Source: Acinetobacter silvestris (lineage in GTDB: Bacteria > Pseudomonadota > Gammaproteobacteria > Pseudomonadales > Moraxellaceae). From it: a stretch of 64,000 nt of DNA. The translations under genes were made by a program, and so were the position numbers. Shown one piece after another: positions 1 to 7,990 of this stretch. The DNA is taken from contig NZ_NEGB01000001.1 of the NCBI RefSeq assembly GCF_002135235.1, positions 248,001 to 312,000 of the forward strand, in the 5' to 3' direction. Each line of letters starts with the position of its first letter. Position 1 is the stretch's first letter. The notes beneath the pieces were generated by a model. The model searched no databases, was not told where the DNA came from, and saw only the letters and a list, made by a program, of their open reading frames with translations.

Positions 1-648
1 CAACCACTCAACCGTGAAATCTTTCAATTTAATGATAAGTTAGATCAATACATCGCTCGCCCTCTTGCTGTGCAATATAAAGAAAAAGTGCCTGATGATG
101 TTCGTAGCTCTTATACATTGTTTCGTAAAAACCTGAGCGAACCTTGGAATGCTGCAAACCAATTGGTTCAAGGCCGCCCAGTCCGTGCATTAAAGTCGGT
201 CGGTCGTTTTACCATTAATACATTAACTTCGTTAGGCATGGCCGATCCTGCGCGTCACTTAGGTTTAAATACTGAAGAAGAGAGTCTAGGAATAACACTA
301 GGCTATTATGGTATTCCAAGTGGTCCTTATCTCATGTTACCTATACTTGGCCCAAGCACTCTGCGTAATTCTATCGACTATATTGCTGAAGGTTATGCAA
401 ATCCTTTATGGCAGATACGAAGTGCCCGTGATCAAACTGGACTCATTTGGGGAAATCGTATCTTGGGTGGGATTAATGCTCGTTCACGCTTATTAGATTT
501 TGAAGATGTTTTACAAGGTGATAAATATGCAGCAATTCGTGATATTTATTTACAACGTTTGAATTATAACATTGCCCAGAAAAAGGGTTTAGATGCAGCT
601 GCTATTTCATTTATAGATGACGATTCTGAGACAGACTCTACGCCATAA
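1..648 (+). CDS. mlaA: MlaA (VacJ) outer-membrane lipoprotein, 5' truncated by window edge
   Basis: The frame is open from base 1, so the N-terminus with its signal peptide and lipobox lies outside the window. The visible 215 residues begin with a PLNREIFQFNDKLD-like segment and continue through PFAM MlaA hallmarks such as GRFTINTL and GITLGYYGIPSGPYLMLPILGPS. MlaA is the outer-membrane part of the Mla system, which works with OmpC-type porins, periplasmic MlaC and the MlaFEDB ABC complex to remove misplaced phospholipids from the outer leaflet. The C-terminus ends in an acidic DDDSETDS tail. No other mla gene is seen here. Confidence 0.93.
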   Translation, partial: QPLNREIFQFNDKLDQYIARPLAVQYKEKVPDDVRSSYTLFRKNLSEPWNAANQLVQGRPVRALKSVGRFTINTLTSLGMADPARHLGLNTEEESLGITLGYYGIPSGPYLMLPILGPSTLRNSIDYIAEGYANPLWQIRSARDQTGLIWGNRILGGINARSRLLDFEDVLQGDKYAAIRDIYLQRLNYNIAQKKGLDAAAISFIDDDSETDSTP

Positions 649-670
649 TTTTAATGTTTTATTCAATGTC

Positions 671-704
671 TTTGCTAGTAAGTAATTTTATCTTACTAGC
701 AAAA
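671..704 (+). terminator. Hairpin downstream of mlaA, weak terminator candidate
   Basis: GCTAGTAAG and CTTACTAGC form a long stem around an AT loop. The stem is followed by AAAATTTG rather than a clean T run, so intrinsic termination is uncertain. Confidence 0.4.
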
Positions 705-751
705 TTTGATTATCTATAGTACATCTACTCATCTTAGTACGATAATCAGTC

Positions 752-1747
752 ATGAACTTAGGATCATCTATCAACTCTATGTATTTCATTCAGCCTACTC
801 GAAACATTCCCAATTTAGACCAAGTGCTAAATGCGCTTCCGAGTCTGCAGATGATTCAAATAGAAGACATTCATCTCTATGATCCGACTATTATCGCAAT
901 TGCCGATGTACAAGATTTTTTACATCATCAATGGTCTTTGCCAACCATTGTAATAGCCAATGAAAATGAAGGGACCGCACTTTCTCAAGCCTGGGAATTA
1001 GGTGCTTTAGCGGGTTGGGTCTGGAATAGACTGCCTGCTCATCCTGAACATTCATTATCTAAGATTGATGCACAATATAAACGTAATCAAGACAGCCGTG
1101 ATCTTCCCTCTGCCGCTGAATTACAAAGAAAATTACTGCCTAACCCCATAGAACTACAAAATTATCAAGTTGAAACCTTATTTCAACCTTCAGCGTACTT
1201 ATCTGGAGATTGGTATGATTATTGGAAAATTAGCGATAAAGAAATCATATTCTATTTAGCTGACGTTTCTGGACATGGTGTCACCAGTAGTTTACTGACA
1301 TCTTGGATGGCTGCCTTTCATGGTCGCTCAAAAACACCCAGAGAATTGATTAAGAAACTCAATGGTATGCTGGTCCAAGAAAATATTGAAAAGCACATTA
1401 CCATGATTGCTGGAACGCTGAATTTAGAAACCCATACGTTAAAATGGTCAAGTGCTGGACATTATCCACCTGCCATTATTTTTGAACCCAATCAAGCCCC
1501 ACGTGTCTTAAACACCAGTAGCTTTCCCTTAGGGCTCACTGAAGACTTAGAAGTTGAAGAGTTCGAATGCACTTTAACGCGTCATGCACGGTTTATTATT
1601 TGTTCAGATGGTGCACTTGAGCCATTTGATGGTGGTTTGAATGAACAATTTGCACAATTGGTCTATCATTTGCAGAATCAATCATTCAAAGCACCGGATC
1701 ATGTTGCTGATGATATTGCTATCCTCAGTTTACGCAGAATGAATTAA
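752..1747 (+). CDS. gigA: PP2C/SpoIIE-type serine phosphatase, RsbU-like (GigA-like)
   Basis: A 331-residue protein with a degenerate receiver-like N-terminal half (about residues 1-110) and a C-terminal PPM/SpoIIE phosphatase domain. Metal-binding motifs are visible in order: SGDWYDYW, ADVSGHG, SAGHYPP, ICSDGALEPFD and DDIAILSL. Such enzymes dephosphorylate an anti-anti-sigma STAS partner, and a STAS gene lies 113 bp downstream on the same strand. In A. baumannii the equivalent pair is GigA/GigB, linked to stress and antibiotic tolerance; I assign the symbol by domain content and pairing, not by alignment. The start at 752 lacks a clear Shine-Dalgarno; ATG 779 is an alternative that keeps both domains. 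Confidence 0.8.
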   Translation: MNLGSSINSMYFIQPTRNIPNLDQVLNALPSLQMIQIEDIHLYDPTIIAIADVQDFLHHQWSLPTIVIANENEGTALSQAWELGALAGWVWNRLPAHPEHSLSKIDAQYKRNQDSRDLPSAAELQRKLLPNPIELQNYQVETLFQPSAYLSGDWYDYWKISDKEIIFYLADVSGHGVTSSLLTSWMAAFHGRSKTPRELIKKLNGMLVQENIEKHITMIAGTLNLETHTLKWSSAGHYPPAIIFEPNQAPRVLNTSSFPLGLTEDLEVEEFECTLTRHARFIICSDGALEPFDGGLNEQFAQLVYHLQNQSFKAPDHVADDIAILSLRRMN

Positions 1748-1860
1748 CTTTATAATCAGTAGTATACCTTCATATAGACTATTCTCTGCTACTCAACCAC
1801 TTGAGTATAGAGTTGCGCTATGTGATAATTTTCCTATCCTTTTCTGCAAATGGCATTTAT

Positions 1861-2385
1861 ATGTCAACAGGTCATGTTGAATATGCAAGCTTAAATGGAA
1901 CGCATATTTTTAAGCTTATTGGCGAAGTGCGTGCCCAATCTTGTATAAGTCTAGACAAACTTTTGGCAAGGATTGAACAACAAAAAAACGTCATTGGCGC
2001 AATTGTTGATTTAACCGAAACCACATTTATCGATAGTACTGTTTTAGGTATCTTGGCAAAGTTAGGCTTAAAGCTGAAACAAGTTCATCATATTCAAGCG
2101 GTCATGTTATCTACCAATCCTGATATTAGCACTCTAGCCAATAGCATGGGCTTAGGGCAGGTTTTTGTCATCTTGAATTATTGCGGTGATCCGAATGTTT
2201 GCACCAAAGCCTTAATGGATGACAACATTAATCACAATACTATGCTGTGCACCGTTCTTGATGCACACAGAACACTCATGAAACTTAATGCAAACAATCA
2301 AAACATGTTTGAGCCATTAGTTAAGCAGCTGGAAAAACAGCAAAATACCATGGATTGCGCATCTCCTAATAAGCAAAACGCTTAA
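1861..2385 (+). CDS. gigB: STAS-domain anti-anti-sigma factor (GigB-like)
   Basis: A 174-residue protein starting MSTGHVEYASLNGTHIF. The STAS core is about residues 5-110, with the phosphoacceptor region TTFIDSTVLG; Ser59 is the predicted phosphorylation site opposite the adjacent phosphatase. The 60 or so C-terminal residues (helical, Lys/Gln/Asn-rich) extend beyond the STAS fold. I chose ATG 1861 over an upstream TTG at 1801 because the STAS domain begins right after it. It probably acts as a phospho-switch with the gene at 752. No cognate anti-sigma kinase is encoded nearby, which fits a trans-acting partner. Confidence 0.8.
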   Translation: MSTGHVEYASLNGTHIFKLIGEVRAQSCISLDKLLARIEQQKNVIGAIVDLTETTFIDSTVLGILAKLGLKLKQVHHIQAVMLSTNPDISTLANSMGLGQVFVILNYCGDPNVCTKALMDDNINHNTMLCTVLDAHRTLMKLNANNQNMFEPLVKQLEKQQNTMDCASPNKQNA

Positions 2386-2406
2386 TTTTCAATTCAGACA
2401 TTGACC

Positions 2407-3231
2407 ATGACTTTACTTTCTGTTGTCCAAATGAATTCCCAAAATGACATTGAAGCAAACTTCAGTGTGATTGAGTCATTGATACAACAAAGTAAAGCAG
2501 ATGGTGCCTCATTGATTGTATTTCCTGAAAACTTTGTCTGTTTTGCTGCTGGAATGCAACGTGAAACTGCGGCACAGTTTGAATCGATTCAACACCGCTT
2601 AGAACAACTCGCCCATCACTATCAGATTTGGATTGTTGCAGGTACGCTGCCTTGCCCTTTCCGTCCAGATGGTTCTGTTATTCGAGATGGTCGTGTACGC
2701 ACAGTCAGTTTATGTATTAGCCCAGAAAAGACCGAAGCTCGTTACGACAAAATTCATTTATTTGATGTACAAGTCAGTGATGCTGTGGGTGGTTATCAGG
2801 AATCTAAGTTTTTTGAGCCTGGTACCGATGTTGTTGTTGCTAGAACACCATTTGGTGATATTGGCTTAATGGTCTGTTATGACTTACGCTTTCCAGAGCT
2901 ATCATTAACTCTACGCTCACAAGGTGCTCGTATTTTAACTGCACCTGCTGCATTTACTTATATAACAGGTCAAATGCACTGGCAATTACTGTTACAAGCA
3001 CGTGCTATGGACAGCCAATGTCAGGTTTTAGGTGCGGCTCAACAGGGCTGGCATGGAGAAAAACGTCAGACGTGGGGGCATGCCGGTGCAACCAATAGTC
3101 GTGGTCAATTACTCAATATTATTGAAAATGAAGGCTCTCAACTGATTACTGTTCCTTTTGATATGGAAGAACAAAATATAATTCGAGCCTCTATGCCCTT
3201 GATGCTACATCGTAAACTGATTTCATTCTAA
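2407..3231 (+). CDS. Carbon-nitrogen hydrolase (nitrilase superfamily, Nit1/Nit2-like amidase)
   Basis: A 274-residue cytoplasmic amidase with the full catalytic triad: Glu41 (FPENF), Lys115 (YDKIHLFDV) and Cys157 (MVCYDLRFPE). The YDKIHLFDV and CYDLRFPE blocks are typical of the Nit branch that hydrolyses deaminated glutathione or omega-amides of 2-oxo acids, a metabolite-repair role. ATG 2407 is preferred over a TTG two codons upstream. It follows the STAS gene by 21 bp and could be co-transcribed. The exact substrate cannot be read from sequence. Confidence 0.87.
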   Translation: MTLLSVVQMNSQNDIEANFSVIESLIQQSKADGASLIVFPENFVCFAAGMQRETAAQFESIQHRLEQLAHHYQIWIVAGTLPCPFRPDGSVIRDGRVRTVSLCISPEKTEARYDKIHLFDVQVSDAVGGYQESKFFEPGTDVVVARTPFGDIGLMVCYDLRFPELSLTLRSQGARILTAPAAFTYITGQMHWQLLLQARAMDSQCQVLGAAQQGWHGEKRQTWGHAGATNSRGQLLNIIENEGSQLITVPFDMEEQNIIRASMPLMLHRKLISF

Positions 3232-3339
3232 TCCCCCTGACTTTGCATTCTCCTCAATAATTTTACAAAATCACCGCTTATTTATTTCATAAAATCCTAC
3301 AGGATAAAGACTCATCAAAATTTCTTCAGGAAAATAGAA

Positions 3340-3765
3340 ATGTCTTTAGAAAAAGTTGTATATACAGCAAAAGCCAAAGCAACCGGTGGTCGTGATGGAC
3401 GTGCGACATCATCAGATGAAATTTTAGATGTAAAATTAGCTGTACCGAAAGAAATGGGTGGCGCAGGTGGTGGAACTAATCCTGAACAACTTTTTGCAGC
3501 GGGTTATTCTGCATGTTTCCTTGGTGCAATGAAATTTGTTGCAGGTAGAGATAAGCTCAACATTTCAAAAGATGCTTTTATTGAAGGCGAAGTGGGTATT
3601 GGCCCCATTCCGACAGGTTTTGGTATTGAAGTGAAATTAAATATTCACTTGGAAGGAATGGATCAAGCTGAAGCGCAGAAATTGGTGGATGCAGCACATA
3701 TCGTTTGCCCATATTCAAATGCAACCCGTGGCAATATTGATGTGACGCTAAATGTGATTGTTTGA
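3340..3765 (+). CDS. OsmC/Ohr family organic hydroperoxide reductase
   Basis: A 141-residue OsmC-fold protein with both redox cysteines in context: GYSACFLGAM and HIVCPYSNATRGN. The short N-terminus and the TNPEQLFAAGYSACF block match the Ohr subgroup, which reduces organic hydroperoxides using lipoylated-protein thiols. It is preceded by AGGA eight bases before the ATG. It is monocistronic, with a terminator at 3792. No OhrR-like MarR regulator is adjacent, so regulation is not visible. Confidence 0.9.
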   Translation: MSLEKVVYTAKAKATGGRDGRATSSDEILDVKLAVPKEMGGAGGGTNPEQLFAAGYSACFLGAMKFVAGRDKLNISKDAFIEGEVGIGPIPTGFGIEVKLNIHLEGMDQAEAQKLVDAAHIVCPYSNATRGNIDVTLNVIV

Positions 3766-3791
3766 TTTTAAAAGTGTAATTATCTAATTCG

Positions 3792-3826
3792 AAAAGGCAC
3801 TCTAACTAATTTAGAGTGCCTTTTTT
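3792..3826 (+). terminator. Rho-independent terminator after the OsmC/Ohr gene
   Basis: AAGGCACTCTA and TAGAGTGCCTT pair as an 11-bp stem around a short loop, followed by a T run. Confidence 0.85.
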
Positions 3827-3847
3827 CTTGAGGGCTTACATGTATCT

Positions 3848-4429
3848 TTAGAGTTTACATGGGTTCAAATACGTCTTTTTAAACTGTGATTTACCTTGTA
3901 TTGGTTCTATATAATCAGCAATTAACACTAAATTTCCATGTCCATCAAAATGTGACTGACTCTGAAAAGGCATATATTTACCATAATCAGGAATCCAGAC
4001 TTCATTAAATAACTTTTGATTCAGCTTCACCAGTTCAATTTTTTTATCTGAATTTAGTCGTCGTGCGGTAATTCGATTCTTTTTATCATCACTTTCAATT
4101 AAACACTGCGTTTTAGGATCTACCGTAACGAAACCATCTGTTCTGTCATCATGCTTTTTATCACGTCCAATAAAAGCATGGACTTGGCAAGGATTTCCAC
4201 AAGATGCCATAATATGATAATAATCTGCGTTGAGCCGTTCCACATTCGGTGATTTAATGTCCTTAAAATATATCTCTTTTTTAGCATTTACCTCGCGTAT
4301 CACATCACAAGACCATTCCATCTCATCGGTACATTGCTTATAAACTTTAAAGTTATTTACTTGGGCAACACCGAGATTACTAAAACTCAGGCTAACACTG
4401 GAACATAGCACTAAAATTTTTATTTTCAC
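3848..4429 (-). CDS. Hypothetical secreted protein
   Basis: A 193-residue protein with a Sec-type signal peptide (basic MKIK, hydrophobic stretch, likely cleavage near GVAQ-VN at about residue 23). The mature part has several cysteines (QCTDE, WSCDV, SCGNPCQ, QCLIE, NPCKL) suggesting disulfides in the periplasm. I do not recognise the family. The start is a GTG with a poor ribosome-binding site. It lies 41 bp downstream of gspE on the same strand and may be read from the same transcript; nothing else links it to secretion. Confidence 0.6.
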   Translation of the reverse strand: MKIKILVLCSSVSLSFSNLGVAQVNNFKVYKQCTDEMEWSCDVIREVNAKKEIYFKDIKSPNVERLNADYYHIMASCGNPCQVHAFIGRDKKHDDRTDGFVTVDPKTQCLIESDDKKNRITARRLNSDKKIELVKLNQKLFNEVWIPDYGKYMPFQSQSHFDGHGNLVLIADYIEPIQGKSQFKKTYLNPCKL

Positions 4430-4470
4430 TCTTATAATCTACATTTTAATATGAATAAAAATGAATCAGC

Positions 4471-5958
4471 CTAATCAGCAGATTCATTGGTTACACGCAA
4501 TACTTCTTCTAAAGTTGTTTTACCTTTGAGCACTTTTCTTAAACCATCATCACGAATAGAACCAGATTGTTGGCGAACATAACTTTCCAACTCATATTCT
4601 GCTGCATTACCATGAATCAAACGGCGCATTTGATCATCAATCGGGGCAATTTCATAAATGGCGGTACGCCCTGTAAAACCAGTATGAGAACAATGATCAC
4701 AACCTTGTGGAATAGGCAATTTCAAATGCTGTTCCACACTTAAATTTTGAAAAATAGCCTGCTCAAAATCATCAGCTTCACGCCAACCATGACAATGCGT
4801 ACACAGTGTTCTCACCAATCGCTGTGCAATTACTCCAATAAGAGAACTAGCCAATAAGAAGGGTTCAATCCCCATATCTTTTAACCGTGTCACAGCACCA
4901 ATGGCAGTATTGGTGTGCAGCGTTGAGAGTACTAGATGACCTGTAAGCGATGCCTGCACAGCAATTTCCGCAGTTTCTAAATCACGAATCTCACCGACCA
5001 TTACCACATCTGGATCTTGACGTAACATAGCTTTTAAAGCACGCGCAAAAGTCATATCCACTTTGGTGTTAACTTGGGTTTGCCCAATACCTTCCAATTG
5101 ATATTCGATTGGATCTTCAGCCGTTAGAATATTTTTAGATCCATCATTTAGATCTGATAATGCAGCATAAAGTGTGGTGGTCTTACCTGAACCTGTTGGC
5201 CCCGTCACTAAAATAATGCCATGTGGGCGATGCACCAATTGTGTTAAACGCTCATAATCTCTCGGCATCAAACCTAAATGGGTCATGTTTAAACGACCTG
5301 CTTGCTTATCCAACAATCGCATCACCACACGTTCACCATGTGAAGATGGCAATGTTGATACACGGACATCCACTTCACGACCTGCAAGTCTTAAAGAAAT
5401 ACGACCATCTTGAGGAATACGCTTTTCTGCAATATCCAACTTTGCCATGACTTTAATACGTGAAACCAATAATGGTGCAAGTTCACGGCGGGGTTGTACA
5501 ATTTCACGTAGTTGCCCATCTACGCGTAAACGGACTGATAGTTTTTTCTCAAAAGCTTCAATATGAATATCAGAAGCACCCACACGAATTGCTTCAGAAA
5601 GTAAGGCATTGATTAAACGGACAATCGGGGCATCATCTTCCTGATCCATCAAATCTTCTGTTTCAGGAACTTGATCTGCTAAACTGAGTAAATCGGGATG
5701 ATCTTCTAAACCTGCTGCGACTTGTTGAGATTCACCGGTTTCACCCGCATAACTTGAACTGAGCATGTGATTAAAATCAGTATCAGCACAAAGTTGATAT
5801 TGTGCTACACGGCCTAAATAACGGCGAGCTTCTTGAATAGCAATTGGTGCAGTATCGTGGCGACGAACAATAAAAGCTTGATCACCTTCGTAACGTAACA
5901 GCACTCCATGCTTTTTCGCAAAACTATAGGGTATTTGTAATTGTTTAAGTACTTGCAT
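4471..5958 (-). CDS. gspE: Type II secretion ATPase GspE
   Basis: A 495-residue cytoplasmic ATPase. An N-terminal MshEN/GspE-N region (about 1-100) is followed by the N2 domain and the RecA-like ATPase with Walker A GPTGSGKT at residues 253-260, the Asp/His boxes, Walker B (DPDVVMVGEIRD) and the tetracysteine zinc site CTHC...CDHC near residue 395-420. GspE drives pseudopilus assembly with GspL/F. Acinetobacter T2SS genes are known to be scattered over the chromosome, and this copy stands alone. PilB is the main alternative, but the zinc motif spacing and length suit GspE. Confidence 0.87.
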   Translation of the reverse strand: MQVLKQLQIPYSFAKKHGVLLRYEGDQAFIVRRHDTAPIAIQEARRYLGRVAQYQLCADTDFNHMLSSSYAGETGESQQVAAGLEDHPDLLSLADQVPETEDLMDQEDDAPIVRLINALLSEAIRVGASDIHIEAFEKKLSVRLRVDGQLREIVQPRRELAPLLVSRIKVMAKLDIAEKRIPQDGRISLRLAGREVDVRVSTLPSSHGERVVMRLLDKQAGRLNMTHLGLMPRDYERLTQLVHRPHGIILVTGPTGSGKTTTLYAALSDLNDGSKNILTAEDPIEYQLEGIGQTQVNTKVDMTFARALKAMLRQDPDVVMVGEIRDLETAEIAVQASLTGHLVLSTLHTNTAIGAVTRLKDMGIEPFLLASSLIGVIAQRLVRTLCTHCHGWREADDFEQAIFQNLSVEQHLKLPIPQGCDHCSHTGFTGRTAIYEIAPIDDQMRRLIHGNAAEYELESYVRQQSGSIRDDGLRKVLKGKTTLEEVLRVTNESAD

Positions 5959-6058
5959 TACAACTTATAATGATGATTAGAATTGTTTTGAGTGTACTCT
6001 AAGCAAATGACAGCGTGAAGTCTGTTTTTTCAAAGAATTCAATATAGGGAAAACGCTG

Positions 6059-6880
6059 GTGTCTAAAATAAATGAGCATCTAGAACCTGAACTCCGCAAT
6101 CTCAAATGGTGGGGAGAACAACATTTTGAATTGAATCAATCTAAAGCATGGCAGTTTGGTTCGACTTTATTACGTCTAACCCGTGGTTTACAAGAATGGC
6201 GATTGGAATATTACCGCCCTCGATATCAATATGACTACGAACAACAATGGCATTGCATTCAGGATGTTAATTTTGCTTTCCCACAACCTGTACATGTTGA
6301 ACGTTACATGTTTAAAGAAACACATAATACCTTTCAGCTCATGCCACGTTTGGCCGATCGTTCAGTCGTAATTCGTCCTGTTGACCCAATTTATATTCCT
6401 GCAGGTCAACGTGGAACGTTATATATCAGTACCCCACTTTGGGTTTCTGGCTTATTTCAAGCTCAAAAAGAACCCTTGTTTGATATTCCAGTTATTTTAC
6501 CCAAAGATACTTGGTTTGGCCCTGATCATCGTAGCGGTGAAATGTGTTATGCCACGGCTGTGGATGGGCGGACTGAACTCAATTTATTAAAACCCAGAGC
6601 ATTCCGTGCTGTTACGCCCATCGACTTTCATAATGTCAGCAATCATCAGTTGCGCTTTGATCGTATGAATGTCCCTGTTCCTGCACTGCCATTATATTAT
6701 AGTGAAAGCACTGGACGACTGTGGACCTCTCAAATTAAAGTCATTTATGAAGGCAATGATCGTCCCGCACGTATCAAAATTGAAAATAGAACCCCACCAC
6801 TCGCTGGTGAAGTCGCTTATGTACATCCACCTCGTTCACCAGGTGGCGCTTTATTTAATATGTTTGACTCAATTTTTTAA
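6059..6880 (+). CDS. DUF432-like conserved protein next to MscS channel
   Basis: A 273-residue protein with no signal peptide or membrane segment. It is beta-rich, with blocks such as VIRPVDPIYIPAGQRGTLYISTPLWV and a central FGPDHRSGEMCYAT. I think this is the DUF432 family, known largely from archaea and some proteobacteria, but I cannot confirm it without a profile search. It starts with GTG at 6059 and ends 9 bp before the MscS gene, so the two are very likely one operon. Function unknown; a role with the channel is an inference. Confidence 0.65.
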   Translation: MSKINEHLEPELRNLKWWGEQHFELNQSKAWQFGSTLLRLTRGLQEWRLEYYRPRYQYDYEQQWHCIQDVNFAFPQPVHVERYMFKETHNTFQLMPRLADRSVVIRPVDPIYIPAGQRGTLYISTPLWVSGLFQAQKEPLFDIPVILPKDTWFGPDHRSGEMCYATAVDGRTELNLLKPRAFRAVTPIDFHNVSNHQLRFDRMNVPVPALPLYYSESTGRLWTSQIKVIYEGNDRPARIKIENRTPPLAGEVAYVHPPRSPGGALFNMFDSIF

Positions 6881-6889
6881 GAGATCCGC

Positions 6890-7810
6890 ATGCTCAGTTC
6901 AAGTATTCCTAAAGATATTGCTGATAGCCTGAAAGGGATTTTTACCAATATCAACACTGAACGCTTAAGCGAATTACTGGTCGCTTTATCTTTGTGCTTA
7001 GTCGGTTTTGTATTGGCTCGTATTATTTCCAATACCTTTATTCGTACGATCGGTTCAAGGTTTAATGCACATCAACGATTGGTTTGGCGCCGAGGAATTT
7101 TTTATTTTATTTTTATGTTGTTTGTTGTTACAGGCCTAAAAGAAGCCGGTTTTAAGCTGAGTGTTTTCTTAGGTGCTGCGGGTATTTTAACCGTGGCTTT
7201 AGGTTTTGCCTCACAAACTTCTGCGACCAACTTAATCAGTGGTTTATTTCTAATTGGTGAAGGTTCTTTTGAAATTGGCGATACCATTCAAATTACGCTG
7301 ATTCGTGGACATACCATTGAAGGCGAGGTTATTTCCATTGATTTACTCTCAGTCAAATTACTGACTTGGGACAATGTCTACGTGCGTTTGCCGAATGAGC
7401 AGTTAATTCGGGCACCAGTACATAACCTTTCCAAATTCCCTATACGGCGAATTCCGATTACCTTAGCCATCAACTTTAATGAAGATATCAATAAAGTTCG
7501 AGCGGTATTATTGGAAGTAGCCAATGACTATCCATTGGTCTTAGCAGATCCTAAACCGCGTGTGAGTGTGACCGCCTTTGGTGAATCATCCATTGAACTA
7601 TTGTTTGCGCTTTGGTGTCAGCAAAAAAACTTCATGCAAGTCAAAGATGAAATTCACGAAAGGATTCGCAATCGTTTTGTAGAAAATCAAATTGAGATTC
7701 CAGTCCCTAAAATTGGTTTTGTAGATCGAGGAACTACTCCCAACAGTGCTGTAGAGCAAGACAACCTTGATCACTATGCAAATGCTCAAGATTTAAAACA
7801 AGAAAAATAA
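6890..7810 (+). CDS. MscS-family small-conductance mechanosensitive channel
   Basis: A 306-residue inner-membrane protein. Three hydrophobic segments span roughly residues 20-130; the third includes the Gly/Ala-rich pore helix FLGAAGILTVALGFASQTSATNLISGLFLI. The cytoplasmic beta domain follows (FEIGDTIQI, GHTIEGEVISIDLLSVKLLTWDNVYVRLPN) with a short C-terminal tail. Length matches the E. coli MscS class. It probably releases solutes on hypo-osmotic shock. The tight link with the upstream DUF432-like gene is the notable feature. No clear terminator follows; an inverted repeat lies at 7845. Confidence 0.9.
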   Translation: MLSSSIPKDIADSLKGIFTNINTERLSELLVALSLCLVGFVLARIISNTFIRTIGSRFNAHQRLVWRRGIFYFIFMLFVVTGLKEAGFKLSVFLGAAGILTVALGFASQTSATNLISGLFLIGEGSFEIGDTIQITLIRGHTIEGEVISIDLLSVKLLTWDNVYVRLPNEQLIRAPVHNLSKFPIRRIPITLAINFNEDINKVRAVLLEVANDYPLVLADPKPRVSVTAFGESSIELLFALWCQQKNFMQVKDEIHERIRNRFVENQIEIPVPKIGFVDRGTTPNSAVEQDNLDHYANAQDLKQEK

Positions 7811-7844
7811 CAAAATAAGCAACTTTGATTCTCTCAATTTAGGC

Positions 7845-7880
7845 GCACGATCGTTATATCAACTTGAATGACAATCGTGC
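7845..7880. repeat. Imperfect inverted repeat in a convergent gap
   Basis: GCACGAT at 7845 and ATCGTGC at 7874 form arms of a stem that extends with single-base bulges. It sits between the convergent MscS and DUF2339 genes. There is no T run, so it is not a canonical intrinsic terminator, though it may protect 3' ends. Confidence 0.45.
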
Positions 7881-7990
7881 CAGCTAATCCCAGTATTATT
7901 ATCTGTACTCTCTAAGGTTATTCTTTAAATAAGGTCGGTGTGATCAAGATTAAATTGCACAACATACTGTCGAATATCAATATAGTACTA

